Shown piece by piece: positions 5,962-8,842 of a stretch of 8,842 bases of DNA. The notes under the pieces are model-generated. The model made no database searches, was not told the DNA's origin, and worked only from the letters and a program-made list of their open reading frames with translations. Made by a program: the position numbers and the translations under genes. The stretch's first letter is position 1; each line of letters starts with the position of its first letter. The DNA comes from Candidatus Intestinimonas stercorigallinarum (GTDB lineage Bacteria; Bacillota; Clostridia; Oscillospirales; Oscillospiraceae). The stretch spans positions 1 through 8,842 of the forward strand of contig DXDV01000158.1 in assembly GCA_019115345.1 (NCBI GenBank), written 5' to 3'.

Positions 5962-7386
5962 TTACTCCCCCACCACCTGGGCCTTGATGAGGTTGGTGCT
6001 GCCGCTCAGGCCGATGGGCACGCCGGCGGTGATGACCACGGTGTCGCCGCACTTCACGGCGCCCTCCTTCCGGGCCACGTCCACGGTCATGGAGAAGAGG
6101 CGGTCGGTGGAGTCCACCTCGCCGGTGAGGTAGGAGTGGACGCCCCAGCAGATGGCCAGATGGCGGCGGGTCTGCTCGCTCTGGCACACGGCGATGATGG
6201 GGCAGGCGGGACGGAAGCGGGAGATGACCTTGGCGGTGTGGCCGGACTTGGTGGCGGCCAGGATGGCGGTGGCGCCCAGGTCCATGGCGGTGAGGCAGCA
6301 GGAGTGGGTGATGGCGTCGTTGATGGTGGAGACGCCGGGGGTGAGGGCGTTCTCCCGGAAGCGGCCCCAGTAGTCGATGGCGCCTTCGGCGGCCACGGCG
6401 GTGTCCACCATGGTCTTGAGGGCCTCCGCGGGGTACTTGCCGGAGGCGGTCTCGCCGGAGAGCATCACGCAGGAGGTGCCGTCAAAGACGGCGTTGGCCA
6501 CGTCGGAGACCTCGGCGCGGGTGGGCCGGGGGTTGCGCATCATGGAGTCCAGCATCTGGGTGGCGGTGATGACCGGCTTGCCCTGGCGGATGGTGGCCTT
6601 GATCATCTTCTTCTGGATGATGGGCACCTCATGGGCGGGGATCTCCACGCCCAGGTCGCCCCGGGCCACCATGATGCCGTCGGAAACATTGAGGATCTCC
6701 TCCAGGTTGTCCACGCCCTCCCGGTTCTCGATCTTGGCGATGATGCGGATGTGCTCCCCGCCGAACTCCTTCAGGCAGGTCCGGATGTCCTCCACGTCGC
6801 CGGCCTTCCGGACGAAGGAGGCGGCCACAAAGTCAAAGTCGTGCTCGGCGGCAAACTTCAGGTCCTCCTGGTCCTTCTCGGTGAGGGAGGGCAGCTGGAT
6901 GTGCACATCGGGGATGTTGATGGACTTGTTGTTGGAGAGGGGGCCGCCGTTCTCCACCTCGCAGAGGATCCTATGGCCGTCCACCTGCTCCACCTTCAGC
7001 TCGATGAGGCCGTCGTCCACCAGGATGCGGCAGCCGGGCCCCACCTCCTTGTGGAGGTTCTGGTAGGTCACGGAGACCTGGGTGGCGTCGCCCACCACCT
7101 CTTCTGTATCCAGGGTGAACTTGCCGCCCTTCTCCAGGGTCACAGGGCCGTTGGCAAAGGTCTTGATGCGGATCTCGGGACCCTTGGTGTCCAGCATGGT
7201 GGCCACGGGGTAGCCCAGGGTGTCCCGCACGTGCTTGAGCATATTCAACCGGGCCAGCTGCTCCTCATGGCTGCCGTGGGAGAAGTTGAACCGGGCGCAG
7301 TTCATGCCGCCCAGGATGAGGGCCTTGAGCATCTCCTCATTGTCCACAGCGGGACCCAGGGTGCAGATGATCTTCGTCTTTCTCAT
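5962..7386 (-). CDS. pyk: Pyruvate kinase
   Basis: A 474-residue glycolytic enzyme that converts phosphoenolpyruvate and ADP to pyruvate and ATP in the cytosol, normally as a tetramer. The barrel and B domain are complete: R32-N34 with SHG (36-38), DTKGPEIR (66-73), the family signature around K218 in IIAKIEN with E220, metal ligand D244 in ARGDLG, T276 in ATQM, and RPTRAEVSDVANAV. E71 in GPEIR matches the Glu of the potassium-dependent type rather than the Lys of the potassium-independent type. The C-terminal domain ends in the usual SGSTNLIK region; the extra PEP-utiliser-like domain found in Bacillus-type enzymes is absent. AGGAGG lies 8 nt before the ATG. Its own promoter is at 7443-7471. 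Confidence 0.98.
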   Translation of the reverse strand: MRKTKIICTLGPAVDNEEMLKALILGGMNCARFNFSHGSHEEQLARLNMLKHVRDTLGYPVATMLDTKGPEIRIKTFANGPVTLEKGGKFTLDTEEVVGDATQVSVTYQNLHKEVGPGCRILVDDGLIELKVEQVDGHRILCEVENGGPLSNNKSINIPDVHIQLPSLTEKDQEDLKFAAEHDFDFVAASFVRKAGDVEDIRTCLKEFGGEHIRIIAKIENREGVDNLEEILNVSDGIMVARGDLGVEIPAHEVPIIQKKMIKATIRQGKPVITATQMLDSMMRNPRPTRAEVSDVANAVFDGTSCVMLSGETASGKYPAEALKTMVDTAVAAEGAIDYWGRFRENALTPGVSTINDAITHSCCLTAMDLGATAILAATKSGHTAKVISRFRPACPIIAVCQSEQTRRHLAICWGVHSYLTGEVDSTDRLFSMTVDVARKEGAVKCGDTVVITAGVPIGLSGSTNLIKAQVVGE

Positions 7387-7391
7387 TGGGA

Positions 7392-7409
7392 ATACCTCCT
7401 AATAGGTAT
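7392..7409 (-). promoter_or_regulatory. Small hairpin overlapping the pyk ribosome binding site
   Basis: In the pyk leader, ATACC (7409-7405) can pair with GGTAT (7396-7392) around an eight-base loop. The Shine-Dalgarno AGGAGG (7400-7395) starts in the loop and its last two G residues fall in the stem. The five-pair stem is weak, so any effect on translation would be mild; it may also be chance. Confidence 0.25.
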
Positions 7410-7442
7410 CTGTTGATATTACGTATGAAAGCCTACGGGCTT

Positions 7443-7471
7443 ATCATACTACATCTTTGCGCATTTTGGAA
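7443..7471 (-). promoter_or_regulatory. Predicted promoter of pyk
   Basis: On the minus strand a -10 TATGAT (7448-7443) lies 17 nt from a -35-like TTCCAA (7471-7466). An AT-rich stretch upstream (about 7474-7500) contrasts with the GC-rich surroundings and resembles an UP element. The predicted leader is about 50 nt. The -10 is strong (five of six) and the -35 weak (three of six). The terminator of the preceding transcription unit lies just upstream, fitting an independent unit. Confidence 0.6.
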
Positions 7472-7522
7472 GTAAAATTTTTTAGAAATCTGCAAAAATC
7501 CGCTCCACTGCTTTCGTGAAAA

Positions 7523-7566
7523 ATGACCGGAGGGCCGGAGCGAAAACGCTCCGGCCCTCCGGTCAT
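7523..7566 (-). terminator. Strong intrinsic terminator of the stalk-domain protein operon
   Basis: Bases 7523-7542 pair perfectly with 7547-7566 (20 bp, GC-rich) around a four-base loop. On the minus strand T residues at 7523-7519 follow the core stem, giving a U5 run. The plus strand shows no T-run, so the direction is clear. It ends transcription of the genes at 7690-8827 before the pyk promoter begins. Confidence 0.85.
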
Positions 7567-7689
7567 AAGGCCGCACTTTTGCATGCGGCGGATCAAAGAA
7601 AGGACGCATTCATGAAAAAGTCAAATCAAAGCGGTGTCACCCGCACGCAGGCCGTCAGCCGGTCTCCACGCCTTCGGCCTCCGTTTCAC
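7567..7689. other. Intergenic stretch without a clear gene
   Basis: Between the small peptide ORF and the terminator I see no convincing gene. A short inverted repeat (GCCGCA 7570-7575 with TGCGGC 7584-7589) is present. On the plus strand an AAAGGA site precedes an ATG at 7612 that opens an 87-codon frame, but its product is low-complexity (R, S, Q, P) and overlaps the opposite gene. On the minus strand a GTG at the small peptide's stop opens a 22-codon frame without merit. Most likely this is a 3' untranslated region. Confidence 0.4.
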
Positions 7690-7776
7690 TCAGGACGGCC
7701 CGGCGGCGCCTCCGGCGAGGAGCATGCAGAGGATGGAGAGCAGCAGCAGCGCCGCCAGCAGGAGGTTTCGTCTCAA
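7690..7776 (-). CDS. Possible 28-residue hydrophobic small membrane peptide (TTG start)
   Basis: A TTG at 7776-7774 opens a frame of 28 codons ending in TGA at 7692-7690. The product starts with two arginines and is then almost entirely Leu/Ala with a hydrophobic run of about 17 residues (NLLLAALLLLSILCMLLAG), ending in GGAAGPS. AAGGA (7786-7782) sits five bases before the TTG, and no ATG or GTG start exists in this frame upstream. It lies 40 nt after the stalk-domain protein and before the shared terminator. It could be a single-pass small membrane protein, a signal-peptide remnant of a decayed gene, or chance coding in GC-rich DNA. I recognise no family, and nothing assigns a function. Confidence 0.4.
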   Translation of the reverse strand: MRRNLLLAALLLLSILCMLLAGGAAGPS

Positions 7777-7816
7777 GGTCGTCCTTCCTTTCCAGAAAAG
7801 ATGGCTCGGTCCGTTG

Positions 7817-8827
7817 TCAGCCCGCCGCGTCTATGGCAGCGGCGAAGCAGCTCAGGTCCTTCTGGGCGTCATTGAGTTTCGCGTATCGCCCCATGAGGGT
7901 AATAGATACGCTGTCCTTTACGTTCACCGCCTCCTGGAACGTGAGGGTGTTGGCCCGGAGGGCGGCACTGTAATAATCAAATCCGCTGAACACCGTCGTA
8001 CTGACGGCAAGCTCGGGGAACGCATATTTGTCCAGGTAATGGTGGGAGGGGGAGGGGAGCTGGCCGATCTGCCGCAGATAGCCCTTGATCTGGTCCAGCA
8101 TGTCAGCGGCCTCCGCACCGGGGAGGTCGGACGCATCCACCAGGACCTGGCCCACCTCCGCCGCCTTCCAGTAGAGGGCGTAGGCCTGGTCCAGATAGGT
8201 CTGCATCTCCTGGAGCTGGGCCTGGGTGGCGGGGGTGTCGATGCTGATAAGTTCATCCTGATAGTGAGGGACCCCTGCCAGCTCGGGCACCCAGGTCACC
8301 ACCTTGCCCATCCGCTCGCCCACGGACCGGAGGGGGAGATAGAGGGTGTCGTCCACAAAGAAGGGATAGAGGGCAGTTCCGCCGCTGGCAAAGGTCCAGG
8401 GCGACCCGTCCACCGTTACAGTGAATTGACTGAGCAGCTGGACGTCGGCCCCCGATTCAAAATAGCGGTCCAGCACGGCGAAATCCGCCTCGTTTGACGG
8501 CACTGTGCTGTTTGGCCCCGGAATCGACGCCTCCTGTCCTGTGGTAAAAGCGGCCTTTCCGGCGGCCCGGTCCACCGAAAGCGTACAGCCCAGCCACTTG
8601 GCGGCGGTGTTGGCGGGCATGTAGACGGTCCCGTTGTAAGAAAACAGGTATGTTGTTTTACCCTCCGCATTTGCAAACTTGGCTTCCTGGCCATCCACAT
8701 AAATATTTTGCATATAGGCCGTGACATGGGCGGCAGGCGCGGCGGCGGAGGCCGCCGCCATCGAGCCCAGCAGGGCCGCGCAGAGCAGGACTAAAGCGGA
8801 CAATGCACCGATACGCAGTTTCTTCAT
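7817..8827 (-). CDS. Secreted stalk-domain (copper amine oxidase N-terminal-like) protein
   Basis: A 336-residue protein with a signal peptide (MKKLRIG, Leu/Ala core, Ala-rich cleavage region near residues 24-30). Two repeats of the copper amine oxidase N-terminal or stalk domain follow. The first spans about residues 35-97 (YVDG, then YNGTVYMPANTAAKWLG); the second about 128-197 (TVDG, then VDDTLYLPLRSVGERMG and VTWVP). These domains are non-catalytic and common in Firmicutes surface proteins. Residues of about 200-336 look helical and match nothing I know. No copper oxidase catalytic domain is present, so it is not an amine oxidase. No anchor motif is seen. The ATG at 8827 is chosen over one at 8836, which abuts the ribosome binding site with no spacing. 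Third-position GC looks lower by eye than in pyk. Role unknown; envelope binding or assembly is a guess. Confidence 0.85.
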   Translation of the reverse strand: MKKLRIGALSALVLLCAALLGSMAAASAAAPAAHVTAYMQNIYVDGQEAKFANAEGKTTYLFSYNGTVYMPANTAAKWLGCTLSVDRAAGKAAFTTGQEASIPGPNSTVPSNEADFAVLDRYFESGADVQLLSQFTVTVDGSPWTFASGGTALYPFFVDDTLYLPLRSVGERMGKVVTWVPELAGVPHYQDELISIDTPATQAQLQEMQTYLDQAYALYWKAAEVGQVLVDASDLPGAEAADMLDQIKGYLRQIGQLPSPSHHYLDKYAFPELAVSTTVFSGFDYYSAALRANTLTFQEAVNVKDSVSITLMGRYAKLNDAQKDLSCFAAAIDAAG

Positions 8828-8836
8828 GTTTGACAT

Positions 8837-8842
8837 CTCCTT
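8837..8842 (-). promoter_or_regulatory. Ribosome binding site deciding the stalk-protein start
   Basis: AAGGAG at the right edge lies 9 nt before the ATG at 8827 and directly against the ATG at 8836. Only the first spacing works for initiation, so the protein begins at MKKLRIG. Promoter sequences lie outside the window. Confidence 0.7.

Noticed and set aside
4735..7416. 893-codon plus-strand open frame antisense to the amidohydrolase and pyruvate kinase genes
   Set aside because: It runs across two well-identified genes and their intergenic gap. Its product is dominated by Gly, His, Ala, Leu and Val with no domain, and its length is explained by GC-rich codon choice on the other strand.
7612..7875. 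87-codon plus-strand frame with AAAGGA seven bases before its ATG
   Set aside because: The site looks plausible, but the product is Arg/Ser/Gln/Pro-rich without structure, it overlaps the small peptide and the 3' end of the stalk-protein gene in antisense, and no promoter is evident. It is kept only as a weak possibility.
7817..8827. Copper amine oxidase enzyme
   Set aside because: Only the non-catalytic stalk-type repeats are present; there is no catalytic beta-sandwich, topaquinone motif or copper-ligand region, and the protein is about half the length of an oxidase.
7817..8836. Stalk-domain protein starting at the ATG at 8836
   Set aside because: The ribosome binding site AAGGAG directly abuts that ATG; the ATG at 8827 has correct spacing and gives a typical signal peptide start.

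Overview
The window is GC-rich and nearly every gene lies on the minus strand. An LTA-synthase-type membrane sulfatase, strong AGGAGG-type ribosome binding sites, single-domain proteins secreted through signal peptides and a stalk (copper amine oxidase N-terminal) domain protein all point to a Gram-positive bacterium. The high GC content together with this gene style suggests a high-GC clostridial lineage such as the Oscillospirales (Flavonifractor/Pseudoflavonifractor-like). That placement is inference; no marker gene proves it. I see no mobile element, CRISPR array, rRNA or tRNA gene.

Read in the direction of transcription (right to left), there are three blocks. Block 1 (8827 down to about 7523) is a secreted protein with two stalk-domain repeats, then a very small hydrophobic peptide with a TTG start, then a strong intrinsic terminator with a 20-bp stem and a T5 run. 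Block 2 (about 7471 down to 4732) is pyruvate kinase with its own promoter, a perfect 15-bp hairpin lacking a clear U-tract, and an M20 metal-dependent amidohydrolase with intact metal ligands. Block 3 (about 4720 down to 130) has its own predicted promoter and a leader carrying an 18-nt perfect palindrome. It then encodes an LTA-synthase-family phosphoglycerol transferase, an unrecognised 108-residue cytosolic protein and a secreted SxxK/YxN serine hydrolase. The genes are spaced 10 and 16 nt apart and end at a GC-rich hairpin.

Block 3 is the most interesting. It looks like a compact cell-envelope operon in which a polymer-building enzyme is made together with an exported serine hydrolase that could edit the polymer or peptidoglycan, plus a small protein of unknown role. 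Block 2 is housekeeping: pyruvate kinase followed by a peptidase-like hydrolase.

The left edge (1-129) holds no complete gene. It has a plus-strand terminator-like hairpin followed by T5, marking the end of a transcript entering from the left, and a minus-strand terminator-like hairpin followed by T6. I did not find a clearly new defence or mobile system. The leads worth a second look are the block 3 operon, its leader palindrome, the 108-residue protein and the small TTG-start peptide.
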